Shown here piece by piece: positions 1-7,388 of a stretch of DNA of 64,000 bases. Position 1 is the stretch's first letter; each line of letters starts with the position of its first letter. Under the pieces are notes generated by a model. The model made no database searches. It was not told the DNA's origin and saw nothing but the letters and a program-made list of their open reading frames with translations. The position numbers and the translations under genes were made by a program. This stretch comes from Tabrizicola fusiformis (GTDB taxonomy: Bacteria > Pseudomonadota > Alphaproteobacteria > Rhodobacterales > Rhodobacteraceae), in NCBI RefSeq assembly GCF_013328815.1, contig NZ_JABUHN010000004.1:62001-126000 (forward strand), in the 5' to 3' direction.

Positions 1-2
1 GA

Positions 3-59
3 AACCTGATCTCCGCCCCCCTGCCGCTGACCGCCGACAGCATCTTTCACCACCCCTGA
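3..59 (+). CDS. C-terminal tail of an unidentified gene (partial)
   Basis: An open frame enters from the left edge and ends at a TGA at 57-59, giving an 18-residue tail that ends in IFHHP. It lies about 60 bp upstream of the tRNA-Asn gene and on the same strand. The piece is too short to identify, and whether it is coding is uncertain. The C-rich stretch after it (about 67-90) has no clear terminator. Confidence 0.35.
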   Translation, partial: NLISAPLPLTADSIFHHP

Positions 60-117
60 TTTTCTTGCCGCCCCCCCCTTGCCCCCCCCGAACCAGCTTG
101 CTATACGGCCCCCGTGT

Positions 118-192
118 TCCGGCGTAGCTCAGCGGTAGAGCAGTTGACTGTTAATCAATTGGTCGTAGGTTCGATCCCTACCGCCGGAGCCA
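118..192 (+). tRNA. tRNA-Asn (GTT)
   Basis: A complete 75-nt cloverleaf is visible. The acceptor stem TCCGGCG pairs with CGCCGGA, a G discriminator follows, and CCA is encoded at 190-192. The D arm, the anticodon GTT at 150-152 and the T arm with GGTTCGATCC are all present. The 3' half from the anticodon loop onward is duplicated at 16552-16598, which marks it as the integration target of the adjoining element. The copy here is intact, so the tRNA should still work. By the usual logic of tRNA insertion its 3' half was supplied by the element. Confidence 0.97.
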
Positions 193-193
193 A
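147..193 (+). other. attL: left 47-bp copy of the attachment repeat
   Basis: This stretch is identical to 16552-16598. It starts in the anticodon loop of tRNA-Asn and runs one base past the encoded CCA. Identity stops sharply on both sides: g146 against t16551, and a194 against g16599. Recombination from the anticodon loop is typical of tyrosine integrases that target tRNA genes. Confidence 0.95.
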
Positions 194-305
194 AAATCCA
201 CACAAAAACAGCTACTTACCGAAGACCCAACGGTCTCGGTGAGTGCTGCTTTTGGGGTGATAAGCATATCGTTAGCAGCCGCGCGGGGTGGCTTGCCCCT
301 GTGGC

Positions 306-387
306 GGCGCGCCAGCTTCTGGACAACGGCGCGCCAGCTTCTGGACTGGACAAGCGAACTCTGGACAAGCTGTCAGTCGCTTTGGAC
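306..387. repeat. Phased TCTGGAC-type repeat array at the element's left end
   Basis: A 19-bp sequence starting GGCGCGCCAGCTTCTGGAC occurs at 306-324 and again at 328-346. Further TGGAC cores lie at 347-351, 362-366 (CTCTGGAC) and 383-387 (CTTTGGAC). The main cores start at 320, 342, 362 and 383, a spacing of 22, 20 and 21 bp, or about two helical turns. The last one lies inside the 3' end of the neighbouring leftward gene. Such phasing suits a protein-binding array, either integrase arm sites or transposase-like end sites. The function is inferred only. Confidence 0.6.
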
Positions 388-888
388 ACGCTTCATCGCT
401 GCGGTCAGGCGGCGCATGTTATAGCGCACGACTAAGTCAAGGATCGGGTCCGGTGCCTGCTCCAGGAACCGCAGAGTGGTGGCTAAGTCGTGGGAAGTTG
501 CGCTTTCGACCTTCGCGCGCGGCAGAACTGGATTGGTGGAACTGCGTTCACTTGCCGTAGCTGCGGAAATCCATTCATAGATAGTTGCGCGGGACAATTT
601 CCATTTGCCGCCCCGCGCGTTCCACCCCTTTGCATCGCGGACGATTGCATAGGGCAGGTCGAAGCCTTCAATCTGCACAATGTGGTGGGATAGCCGCGAC
701 TGCGAAGCGGCCTGAACAGCCTGTACAAGTGCTGAGACGGCCGCATTCCGTGAAAGACCATGCCTTGCCTGAAAGTCGTCAAGGCGCGACAGGATCGCCT
801 GTCGCGCCTTCGCTTGTGCTAATGCCCTAGCTTTATTCAGAGCCGCCTTGTCTGGCTTCGGTGGCGGTGCTGGAACGCGCTTCTTCAT
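373..888 (-). CDS. Protein resembling the middle DNA-binding region of a Mu-type transposase
   Basis: The 171-residue protein starts at the ATG at 888, five bases after the stop of the upstream gene. It opens with a Lys/Pro/Ala-rich segment, followed by a helical stretch with LSRNAAVSALVQA and a short LSRATIYEWISA block. That block is the kind of motif seen ahead of the catalytic core in Mu-family transposases. No DDE integrase core follows; the protein simply ends. With the preceding gene it looks like a Mu transposase N-terminal half split over two reading frames. It may act as a DNA-binding regulator or be a remnant. The match is by eye, so the assignment is tentative. Confidence 0.5.
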   Translation of the reverse strand: MKKRVPAPPPKPDKAALNKARALAQAKARQAILSRLDDFQARHGLSRNAAVSALVQAVQAASQSRLSHHIVQIEGFDLPYAIVRDAKGWNARGGKWKLSRATIYEWISAATASERSSTNPVLPRAKVESATSHDLATTLRFLEQAPDPILDLVVRYNMRRLTAAMKRVQSD

Positions 889-893
889 GGCAA

Positions 894-1445
894 TCAGAAT
901 AGTTGGAACCGGACCAACACCTTGGCCGCTTCCTCTATCGGGGGCAATGCGGCACCTTCGGGCAGGTGCGCCGGAAGCGCCTGCCATGCCTTCCCGAGGT
1001 TGCCTTGCGCCTCACCCTTCATCAGGCGCAAGAGTGGCAACACCCAAGGCGGCGCAGCGTTCTCCGGCAGCGCTTCCGGCACCGTAGGAAACGGCAGATC
1101 GAACAGCCCATCGGTGTCAGCATCCAGCGGCGGCAGGTCGATGATGCGAGCTAGCAGCGCATCAAACGCACGGCCCGGCAGGGCGGTGGCGTGATAGTAG
1201 AAGCGCCCGCCCTGCCTCACCCGCGCCCATCCTTCGGCGCTGGCCTTGCGCGCGATGGCCTGCCTTGTCGGCGGCAGACCGGGCAGGCGCAGGGCCTCCA
1301 ACTCTGCCGCCTCATACCATTCACGGAAGGCTGATTCCTGACGGACCACGCGCAGGAGAAGCGCTTCCAGATAGGCCACCCGCCGATTGACCAACGCCCA
1401 ATCATCGGCAGGGACCGTTACCACCAACGGCAGGTCGCCTGTCAT
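894..1445 (-). CDS. Mu-type helix-turn-helix DNA-binding protein
   Basis: The 183-residue protein contains, around residues 47-90, the pattern of a Mu-type HTH domain: REWYEAAELEALRLPGLPPTR, then an A..EGW..VRQGGRFYYH wing, then a LPG. This domain binds transposase sites or operators in Mu A and Mu repressor proteins. The segment around residues 25-45 is helical. The C-terminal part, with a KAWQALPAHLPEGAALP stretch, resembles the next subdomain of Mu A. It is followed five bases later by the gene ending at 373 and preceded nine bases earlier by the gene at 1455-2060, so the three form one leftward operon. No catalytic domain is present. Confidence 0.6.
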   Translation of the reverse strand: MTGDLPLVVTVPADDWALVNRRVAYLEALLLRVVRQESAFREWYEAAELEALRLPGLPPTRQAIARKASAEGWARVRQGGRFYYHATALPGRAFDALLARIIDLPPLDADTDGLFDLPFPTVPEALPENAAPPWVLPLLRLMKGEAQGNLGKAWQALPAHLPEGAALPPIEEAAKVLVRFQLF

Positions 1446-1454
1446 GGCCTGCCC

Positions 1455-2060
1455 TCACCCTGCCTTGGCGGATGGCGTGGCGTCCTGCGCCTCGACCGTC
1501 AGCTTTGCCGCAACCTTGGCCACCGCCGATTTCCGCAGGTTCAGCGCCTGCGCGATGATGCCCGGCTCCACCCCGTCGCGCAGCTGCGCTACAATCATGG
1601 CCTCGCGCAGCTCGGTGGCGGTCGGTTCCTGACGGTCCAGTCGCTCTGCCTCGTTCACATTCTGCATGATTTCGCGGATTCTCGCCGCTGCGGCGTCCTC
1701 GACCTTTGCGCGCGCTTCATGCTCCATGCCGGGGTGGAAGGCGGGAAGCACCATCATATCGGACGGCAGGCCATGCCGCGCGCCATCGGCAGTAATTTCC
1801 TCTGCGGCACGGACCCGATCAATCAGGCGAGACACGCCGCCCTTGATGTCCTCAAGATCATCTATCTGGCGGCGCAGAAGCTGACCGATGCCATAGCCGA
1901 TGAGAGCCGAAACCCCGCCAGCAGAGCTTTCGTGCATGGCGTCAATCAAGAAATTTAAGGCGCGCAAGGCATGATAGGTATCATCGACCTGCGTGTAGAA
2001 GTCGGACAGGCTGGGGCCTTGGTCCGCAGATGATATGCCGCTATAACTGGCCTCAGCCAT
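1455..2060 (-). CDS. Hypothetical protein with a C-terminal HTH-like segment
   Basis: The protein is 201 residues, first gene of the leftward operon at the element's left end. The N-terminal part is acidic and helical, with a small glycine-rich hydrophobic patch (GGVSALIGYGIGQLL, about residues 48-62). Near residues 150-185 the sequence REAMIVAQLRDGVEPGIIAQALNLRKSAVAKVA has the spacing of a helix-turn-helix. The family is not recognised. Its position upstream of two Mu-A-like DNA-binding proteins suggests a regulatory or DNA-transaction role. That is inference from context. Confidence 0.6.
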   Translation of the reverse strand: MAEASYSGISSADQGPSLSDFYTQVDDTYHALRALNFLIDAMHESSAGGVSALIGYGIGQLLRRQIDDLEDIKGGVSRLIDRVRAAEEITADGARHGLPSDMMVLPAFHPGMEHEARAKVEDAAAARIREIMQNVNEAERLDRQEPTATELREAMIVAQLRDGVEPGIIAQALNLRKSAVAKVAAKLTVEAQDATPSAKAG

Positions 2061-2095
2061 TGTGCGATCTCCCTAATAGACCGTGCTTCGGTTAG

Positions 2096-2128
2096 GCCCG
2101 AGTGGGAACTTCCACCTTCCCCTCGGGC
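2096..2128. promoter_or_regulatory. Inverted repeat in the divergent control region
   Basis: GCCCGAG at 2096-2102 pairs with CTCGGGC at 2122-2128. It lies between the leftward operon starting at 2060 and the rightward gene starting at 2152. A second small dyad (GTGGGAACTTCCAC) lies inside it. The placement suits an operator shared by the two transcription units. Confidence 0.45.
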
Positions 2129-2151
2129 TGCTTTGGTGTTAACACGACCGC

Positions 2152-2361
2152 ATGAAGCCGTCAATTCGTGATAACGCGAAACGCAAGAAGCGCCCCGCTG
2201 AGACAGGGACGCTTATTGGCGTCAGGCTTCAGGCTGACCTGTTATCTGCTCTGGAGGCGGCGGCTGTGGCCGCTGGCGATGAACCGAGTCGGCCTGAAAT
2301 GATGCGGCGGATCGCAGTCGCCTACCTTCGGGAGCGCGGCTATCTTCCCAAGCAATCCTGA
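2152..2361 (+). CDS. Small ribbon-helix-helix-like DNA-binding protein
   Basis: The 69-residue protein has a basic N-terminus (NAKRKKRP). It continues with IGVRLQADLLSALEAAAVAAGDEPSRPEMMRRIAVAYLRERG, which fits the strand-helix-helix pattern of CopG/Arc-type ribbon-helix-helix regulators. Such proteins bind short palindromes as dimers. It is divergent from the 2060 operon and sits beside two inverted repeats (2096-2128 and 2357-2383), so it could control the left-end genes. No toxin partner is seen next to it, which argues against a plain toxin-antitoxin pair. Confidence 0.7.
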   Translation: MKPSIRDNAKRKKRPAETGTLIGVRLQADLLSALEAAAVAAGDEPSRPEMMRRIAVAYLRERGYLPKQS

Positions 2362-2383
2362 CATTTCACCGGCACATGTCAGG
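2357..2383. promoter_or_regulatory. CCTGACA inverted repeat after the RHH gene
   Basis: CCTGACA (2357-2363) and TGTCAGG (2377-2383) form a perfect 7-bp dyad with a 13-bp spacer, overlapping the RHH gene's stop. There is no U-tract, so an operator is at least as likely as a terminator. The same CCTGAC half-site recurs in the dyad at 6287-6310. The rest of 2384-2814 shows no convincing gene, only a small AGGAC/GTCCT dyad at 2769-2782. Confidence 0.4.
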
Positions 2384-2814
2384 CGCGCGCCACGGGTGTT
2401 CGTGAACTCGCCGCCGGGAAGGTCTTGAGGGCACGCACCGCCTACCTTCCAAGCTCGTCAGGTTGATCGCAACGGATCAAACCCCGGTAAATGGGGGCGG
2501 TCGGGCCGAAGCCGCCGCCCCCTAGAGTCGATCAGAAGATCCGAGATTCTGCCTGAGGAGAACCCGGCGCGAGTCGGATGGCCGATGCCCCCAAGGACCG
2601 GCCATCCTTCCCGTGGTGTCTTCGACCTCTGGCAACAGGCGCAACCCGAGGTGATCAACCAACACGCAACGCGCATTTCCAGCCCCAGCATGTAGGCCGT
2701 GCGCCTATTCAGCACCGGCAACCCCTTGGAAAGGCCGGACAAGTGTCCAACCGCGCAGGCCTGTAGACAGGACTAACGTCCTCTTTAAGTGGCAAATTCG
2801 CGGGGGCTTGCGAC

Positions 2815-3267
2815 ATGGGGCGGCAGACGATTCACGAGTATTTCGAGCCTGACAGCTTCTGCCGCACGGTGCGCGACATGTTCGGCGCGGAGCTTCTGCG
2901 CCAGCTGCGCTTGAAGCTGGGCGGATTGGACATTCGGTTTCCCAAGCCGCCCAGCGTCATGGCGGATGACCACTTTCTTGTGGTCGCATTGGGGAGTGAG
3001 AGCGCGCACAAGCTGGCGCAGGTCTTTTCCGATGAGCCGGTCTACATTCCCAAGCTGTCTCTGGAAGAACGCTATCTGACGCTTGTCGATGAAGGTCTGA
3101 CGACCCGAGAAATCGCGCAGCGCCTGGACAAGTCCGAACGTCAGGTGCGGCGATACCTGTCAGGACTTGGCATCAAGATCAGCCCGCTACAGCGGCCCCG
3201 CAAAGCAGGACGACCGCGCGCATCCGGGCAGTTCGGGGAGGCCCACGCCCTGATCGCCGCCGAATAG
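2815..3267 (+). CDS. Mor-like transcription activator
   Basis: The 150-residue protein has the layout of the Mu Mor/C activator family. The N-terminal dimerisation part contains GSESAHKLAQVFSDEPVYIPK (about residues 61-82). A C-terminal helix-turn-helix (LTTREIAQRLDKSERQVRRYLSGLG, about residues 98-122) follows, and the end is basic. In Mu these proteins bind middle or late promoters and recruit RNA polymerase. Here the gene lies 120 bp upstream of the capsid operon and on the same strand, so activation of the structural genes is the simplest reading. This role is inferred from family and position. Confidence 0.65.
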   Translation: MGRQTIHEYFEPDSFCRTVRDMFGAELLRQLRLKLGGLDIRFPKPPSVMADDHFLVVALGSESAHKLAQVFSDEPVYIPKLSLEERYLTLVDEGLTTREIAQRLDKSERQVRRYLSGLGIKISPLQRPRKAGRPRASGQFGEAHALIAAE

Positions 3268-3390
3268 GCCCGCCGAGCAATCCTAACGGGGGTCTAACAG
3301 GGCGAGCGCCCCTTCCGGCACCCAAGACCGCCCAAAACACGAACCCCCGTCAGAAACGGCGGAAAACAGCCCCAAAGGAAACAGGCAACA

Positions 3391-4335
3391 ATGACCACCC
3401 TCAACACCCGCAGCGCCCGCGTGATCGACCCGGTTCTTTCCGGCATCGCACAAGGCTATACCCATGCCCAGCGTGTCGGCCACGTCCTTTTCCCTGCCAT
3501 CGAAGTGATGCAACGCGGTGGCAAGGTGATCGAGTTCGGGCGCGAAAGCTTCTTCGACTACAAGGCCCGTCGCGCGCCGGGCGCGGATGCGGTGAACATC
3601 CAGTTCGGCTATGAGGGCAAGCCCTACAGCCTTGACCAGTTCTCGCTGGATGTGCCGGTGCCGCGCGAACATGCCGAAGATGCGCAAGCGGTGCCGGGCA
3701 TCGACCTCGGCAAGCGCGCGGTGGTCACCGCCATGGACAGCCTCACCCTGTCACTGGAAATCGAACAGGCCGAGCTTGCATCAAACCCCACCAACTATGC
3801 AGCAAGCAACAAGCTGGCGCTGGCGGGAACGGCACGGTGGAACCAGACGGCAAGCACCCCGATTTCCGACATCGAAGCCGCAAAGGATCAGGTGCGCAAG
3901 GCCTGCGGTGTCGAGCCGAACCGGATGGTGATAAGTTCGGCGGGCTTCAAGGCTCTGAAGTATCATGCAAGCATCGCCGAGAAGTTCAAATACACCACGG
4001 CGGACAGCATCACGGCCAAGATGCTGGCAAATCTTCTGGAACTGGATGAGCTTGCGGTGGGCAAGGCGACCTACGTTGACAGCAACCTCCCCGGCGCTCA
4101 GTTCAAGGAAGCTTGGGGCAACGCCGCCATTCTGGCCTACGTCCCGACACAGGACGCCGCGCTTGAGCAACCTTCCTTCGGCTACACCTATACCCTCAAG
4201 GGCCATCCCTTCGTGGAGCCGCCGCGCTGGGAAGGTGGCAAGCGGTCTTGGATTTACGGTGTGACCTATGAGCGCAAGCCCGTGCTGACGGGCATCGCCT
4301 CGGGCTTCCTGTTCACCAATATCGTCGGAGCCTAA
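3391..4335 (+). CDS. Phage major capsid-like protein
   Basis: The 314-residue protein has a sequence style seen in phage major capsid proteins of HK97 fold. It opens with VIDPVLSGIAQGYTHAQRVGHVLFPAIEV, continues with SFFDYKARRAPGADA, and has a middle domain with NRMVISSAGFKALKYHASIAEKF. The end has a FVEPPRWEGGKRSWIYGVTYERKPVLT stretch. An upstream AAAGGAAA lies a few bases before the ATG. The protease/scaffold-like gene starts two bases after its stop. In most phages protease and scaffold come before capsid, so the order is reversed here. No portal or terminase gene is nearby. The length suits a capsid subunit that needs no large propeptide. Confidence 0.8.
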   Translation: MTTLNTRSARVIDPVLSGIAQGYTHAQRVGHVLFPAIEVMQRGGKVIEFGRESFFDYKARRAPGADAVNIQFGYEGKPYSLDQFSLDVPVPREHAEDAQAVPGIDLGKRAVVTAMDSLTLSLEIEQAELASNPTNYAASNKLALAGTARWNQTASTPISDIEAAKDQVRKACGVEPNRMVISSAGFKALKYHASIAEKFKYTTADSITAKMLANLLELDELAVGKATYVDSNLPGAQFKEAWGNAAILAYVPTQDAALEQPSFGYTYTLKGHPFVEPPRWEGGKRSWIYGVTYERKPVLTGIASGFLFTNIVGA

Positions 4336-4337
4336 TC

Positions 4338-5228
4338 ATGGCCGGACAAGCAGGCAAATATGGTCCCATTGAGGTTTTCCGGGCTGGCACCTTCAAGCCC
4401 ATGGGCGGCGCGGCGCAGACCATCAGGGAAGCGGACCTTCGGCAGATCGCGGCGTCCTATGATCAGGAGCTTGCCCCGGCGCCGGTGGTGATCGGCCATC
4501 CCGAGGTGGACGCTCCGGCCTTCGGCTGGGTGGAACACCTCTATGTGGAAGGTGGCATCCTGAAGGCCACCCTTCAGGACACGGTGTCAGAATTTGCCGA
4601 TGTGGTGAAGGAAGGCCGCTACAAGCGCGTGTCGATCGCGCTGTTCCTTCCGGGCAGCAGCGCCAATCCCAAGCCCGGCAACTTCTATCTGAAGCATGTC
4701 GGTTTCCTTGGCGCGACCGCGCCTGCCGTCCCCGGCCTCAAGCCTGTGAAGTTCATGGGCGGTTCGGCAGACAGCCTGACCTTTAGCCAGGACAAACCGG
4801 GCGCGGCCTCCTTCGCCCAGGATGACGAGCTGGTGCGCCTGCGCCGCAAAGTGCGGGAGCAGGAATTGGAGGCGCTGATCAATGATGGCCGGGTGCTTCC
4901 GGTCTTCAAGGGCGAGGTGCTATCCTTCGCGGCCAGTCTGGATGACAACGAGACTGTCAGCTTTTCTGACGGTGGTGATGCTGTCACGCGGAAGGACTGG
5001 TTCATGTCCTATCTGGCCCGTCAGCCGAAGGTGGTCAGCTTTGGCGAGATGGACCTTGGGTCCGACCCGTTTGGCGGTCCGGCGCAGCGCCCGGCCCACA
5101 AGGTTCCTGACGGCTTCACCGTCGACCGCAGGAACGAGGCGCTGTTCGCAGCGGCGAACCAGATGGCCAAGGAGAAGCGCATCAGCTTTGCCGATGCTGT
5201 AGACTTGGTGATTGATGGGCAGAGATGA
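4338..5228 (+). CDS. Phage protease/scaffold-like protein (Mu I-like)
   Basis: The protein is 296 residues. The first about 135 residues (VEVFRAGTF-type opening, PAPVVIGHPEVDAPAFGWVEHL, GRYKRVSIALF, FYLKHVGFLGATAPAVPGL) resemble the protease part of Mu-like head maturation proteins. The rest, with a charged helical segment (RLRRKVREQELEALI, about residues 160-180), could be scaffold. Candidate catalytic residues are the His in GHP and the Ser in VSIALF. The gene follows the capsid gene by two bases and overlaps the start of the HD-ART gene by 14 bases, so translation of the three is probably coupled. Confidence 0.65.
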   Translation: MAGQAGKYGPIEVFRAGTFKPMGGAAQTIREADLRQIAASYDQELAPAPVVIGHPEVDAPAFGWVEHLYVEGGILKATLQDTVSEFADVVKEGRYKRVSIALFLPGSSANPKPGNFYLKHVGFLGATAPAVPGLKPVKFMGGSADSLTFSQDKPGAASFAQDDELVRLRRKVREQELEALINDGRVLPVFKGEVLSFAASLDDNETVSFSDGGDAVTRKDWFMSYLARQPKVVSFGEMDLGSDPFGGPAQRPAHKVPDGFTVDRRNEALFAAANQMAKEKRISFADAVDLVIDGQR

Positions 5229-6279
5229 GTGGAATGAACTGCTGTCGACGGCGAGGAAATCCCGTGACCGAATTGTTTGCGGCATCCACGGGGAACTGCA
5301 TTGGCGGGCGGTCGCTGCGATAGGACTAAGTTTCTGCGAGAACTTTCCCTGCCTGTCCCCGAATCTGGCACTTGCGTTTGGTATGCTGCACGACTGCCGC
5401 CGCCAGAACGATCACTTTGATCCTGGCCACGGCCCGCGCGCCGCAGAACTCGCTCGGCATTCCGATGTGATCAGGTCGGCCCTGACGTCAGACGAGGTTG
5501 AGGCGCTCGCGGTCGCCTGTGAGCAGCACGACAAAGGGACTGTCAGTAGCATTCAACAAATCGGAGCCTGTTTCGACGCTGACCGCTTCAATCTGGTGCG
5601 GGTTGGAATCATGCCTGATCGCCGTTTCTTCTCTCTGCCGTGGTCGCAAGAACAGTTCCATTATCTGGTGAATCGCGCAGCTGCCCTGAGCCGTGATCCG
5701 CCCGAGTGGGAGGAACTGTTCAGCAAGGTGCTGATGCAAGAAGATACCAGCGCTAGCGAGGCGGCACTGCCAACTTACTCCGGCAGTATGGATTTCAGCG
5801 GTGCGCTGGCCGGACAAACCTCCCTCTTTGAACGCCGACCGGAGGAAAGCCTTTCAGTAGCAGAGTCAGAGGTAGCTCGGAAGATTTTGGCATGTGCCAA
5901 TGGTTCCTCGCTATATCACGGTGGCAAAGGCGGTCTACGGCTAGGAGACAAGCTTTTGCCATCGCGCTTAACCGGCAACGACCCGCGCGGATGGGCAAAG
6001 CTGGCATACTGCTCGACCTCTGTGCATGTCACGGCAGACCTTGATATAGCCCGAGAATATAGCAAGATTAGAATTTCCGGTGGTGCAGTGTATCGCGTCA
6101 TTCCGGTCGGTGATTTGCGTGTAAATCCTGCATGGATGCGAGCCGCCGTATCTGTGAGCGCGCGCCCAGACGTTCCCTTCCCAGATGTCCTCAAGGTGCA
6201 AGGATTGGCGGCATGGGTATGGCGTATCTATCCGGCCCTAATGTGCGACTCCGCGATTGTCGCGTGCGTTGAGGAATAG
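5215..6279 (+). CDS. HD-domain protein fused to an ADP-ribosyltransferase-like domain
   Basis: The 354-residue protein is read from the ATG at 5215; a TTG one codon earlier is possible. Residues 22-135 form a small HD-type domain with H25, H29, HD at 59-60, H72, H105-D106 and the DADRFNLVRVGI block. After a linker with the short block QTSLFE, residues 232-340 resemble Arr-type ADP-ribosyltransferases. They have LYHGGKGGLRLGD (H235), HVTADLDIAREYS (Y282) and GGAVYRVIPVGDL. HD proteins of this type are metal-dependent phosphohydrolases; ARTs transfer ADP-ribose from NAD. Being third in the capsid operon suggests a packaged or late-acting effector, or a host-takeover enzyme. Both activities and the target are inferred. 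Confidence 0.6.
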   Translation: MGRDEWNELLSTARKSRDRIVCGIHGELHWRAVAAIGLSFCENFPCLSPNLALAFGMLHDCRRQNDHFDPGHGPRAAELARHSDVIRSALTSDEVEALAVACEQHDKGTVSSIQQIGACFDADRFNLVRVGIMPDRRFFSLPWSQEQFHYLVNRAAALSRDPPEWEELFSKVLMQEDTSASEAALPTYSGSMDFSGALAGQTSLFERRPEESLSVAESEVARKILACANGSSLYHGGKGGLRLGDKLLPSRLTGNDPRGWAKLAYCSTSVHVTADLDIAREYSKIRISGGAVYRVIPVGDLRVNPAWMRAAVSVSARPDVPFPDVLKVQGLAAWVWRIYPALMCDSAIVACVEE

Positions 6280-7028
6280 TTACCCCGTCAGGAAGTTTTC
6301 CGAACCTGACAGTTTCGCAGCGCCGGAAACCTGCCCTTGGAGATCGGCACAAAATCCGTGACTTAACCCACTAATACACCACACTTTTTTTGCCGATAGG
6401 CCACATCAGGAAAGGTTTCCGGCGTCAGGTCGGAAACCGCACCAGTAGTTCCGAAACTACATAGCGGGTCTCCGCTTGCGCATAGCGGCTAACCAGTTGA
6501 TTTATTGTAAATTATTTCATCTTCTTTATCCATGCTCCAGTTTCGGCACCGATTTCCGAAACCTACCGGCCCCAAGCTATCGGCCAGCCTGCGCGAAGCG
6601 CATTATTGCATCCCCTCTACGCTGATGAAGCCTTTCCGCTTCAATACGTTAGCCGATGCGGGCCGATGTCGATCACATGCAGGTCAGGTGTCGATTACCT
6701 GCGCGCCCGGTGACGTCTTTTCACGCATTTTCAGCCGCGAACTTGCATCGCCACCACGCGCCATAATTTCAGGATTTCCACGCGATCCCAACATCTTAAC
6801 CCGCTCTAAGTGGGTTTCCGGCTCTGTCCAGAAGCTACCACCCCCCTACAGCCCCAAAAGCAAATGCCCCCTGCCTTTCGGCAGAGGGCGCTACAGCGTC
6901 AGCCCGTTGGATAAGCAGGCCTGCTGCTGGTCCCGATGTTGTTCACGGAGGCTCGGTTTCCTATCTCCGCCGGGCGCTAAGGCACTAGCCCGGACCCTCT
7001 GTGTGCATGGGACACTAGCGAGGGGTCT
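6280..7028. other. Convergent non-coding region with several dyads
   Basis: About 750 bp lie between the rightward capsid operon and the leftward operon ending at 7029, with no convincing gene. It holds dyads GTCAGG/CCTGAC (6287-6310), GGTTTCCG/CGGAAACC (6414-6438), GTAGTT/AACTAC (6445-6460) and GCAGGT/ACCTGC (6679-6702). There is a run of A/T around 6498-6530 that is unusual for this GC-rich DNA, and a strong hairpin near 6866-6889. It is too elaborate for a plain terminator region. A packaging site or a replication or regulatory locus is possible, without direct evidence. Confidence 0.5.
6866..6889. terminator. Bidirectional hairpin terminator candidate
   Basis: GCCCCCTGCC (6866-6875) and GGCAGAGGGC (6880-6889) form a 10-bp stem with one G-U pair and a four-base loop. 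Read leftward the loop is GAAA and the stem is followed by ATTTGCTTTT. This suits termination of the leftward operon that ends at 7029. Confidence 0.6.
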
Positions 7029-7388
7029 CTATTCAGGCGCACCCTTGCACCTGTTGCACATTCGGACACTGACCACATGCTCGGACCAGAACGGTCGGGA
7101 ACAGGTGACGCAGATTCGCCAACCGACACGACGGATAAAGCGCGGCGGGTTGTGGTCAATGTCGTGAACTGCCTCCCTTCGCTTGCCGCCGTCCCATTTC
7201 CACGGGGTCGGCTCGCTGAAACCCGCACTGAACCGCTGCGCTGCCGCCGCTGTGGTGCTGGCTGCGCTGCTGGTGCCGCTACCCCGGCCACCTGTTGCAG
7301 TGCGCGGCTGGTGCAGTGGCTGCGCTGGCTGTGCTGGTGCATCCGCGCCCCTCCATGCCGCAAGCCACGCAGGTTCATCGGTTGCCAT
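7029..7388 (-). CDS. Small protein with a putative zinc-ribbon tail
   Basis: The protein is 119 residues, starting MATDEPAWLAAWRG at the ATG at 7388. The first half is rich in Ala, Pro, Thr and Ser and probably unstructured. The C-terminal 35 residues carry CVTC and, 14 residues on, CNRC, a four-cysteine arrangement typical of a zinc ribbon, with basic residues around it. It is the last gene of the leftward operon and overlaps the previous gene by 14 bases. DNA or nucleoprotein binding is plausible. The family is not recognised. Confidence 0.6.
   Translation of the reverse strand: MATDEPAWLAAWRGADAPAQPAQPLHQPRTATGGRGSGTSSAASTTAAAAQRFSAGFSEPTPWKWDGGKRREAVHDIDHNPPRFIRRVGWRICVTCSRPFWSEHVVSVRMCNRCKGAPE

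Noticed and set aside
306-387. CRISPR array
   Set aside because: The exact repeat is 19 bp with a 3-bp gap, and the further cores are only 5-8 bp; there are no spacers of regular unique sequence and no cas genes.
3391-6279. Gene transfer agent cluster (RcGTA-like), since the host looks like Rhodobacteraceae
   Set aside because: A gene transfer agent cluster has about 15 genes including terminase, portal and tail genes, and is not inside an int/att-bounded element. Only capsid and protease-like genes are here.
6532-7167. 211-residue open frame on the + strand in the non-coding region
   Set aside because: The translation is low in domain-like pattern and rich in Arg/Pro/Ser, has no ribosome site and runs over the terminator hairpin and the zinc-ribbon gene on the other strand.
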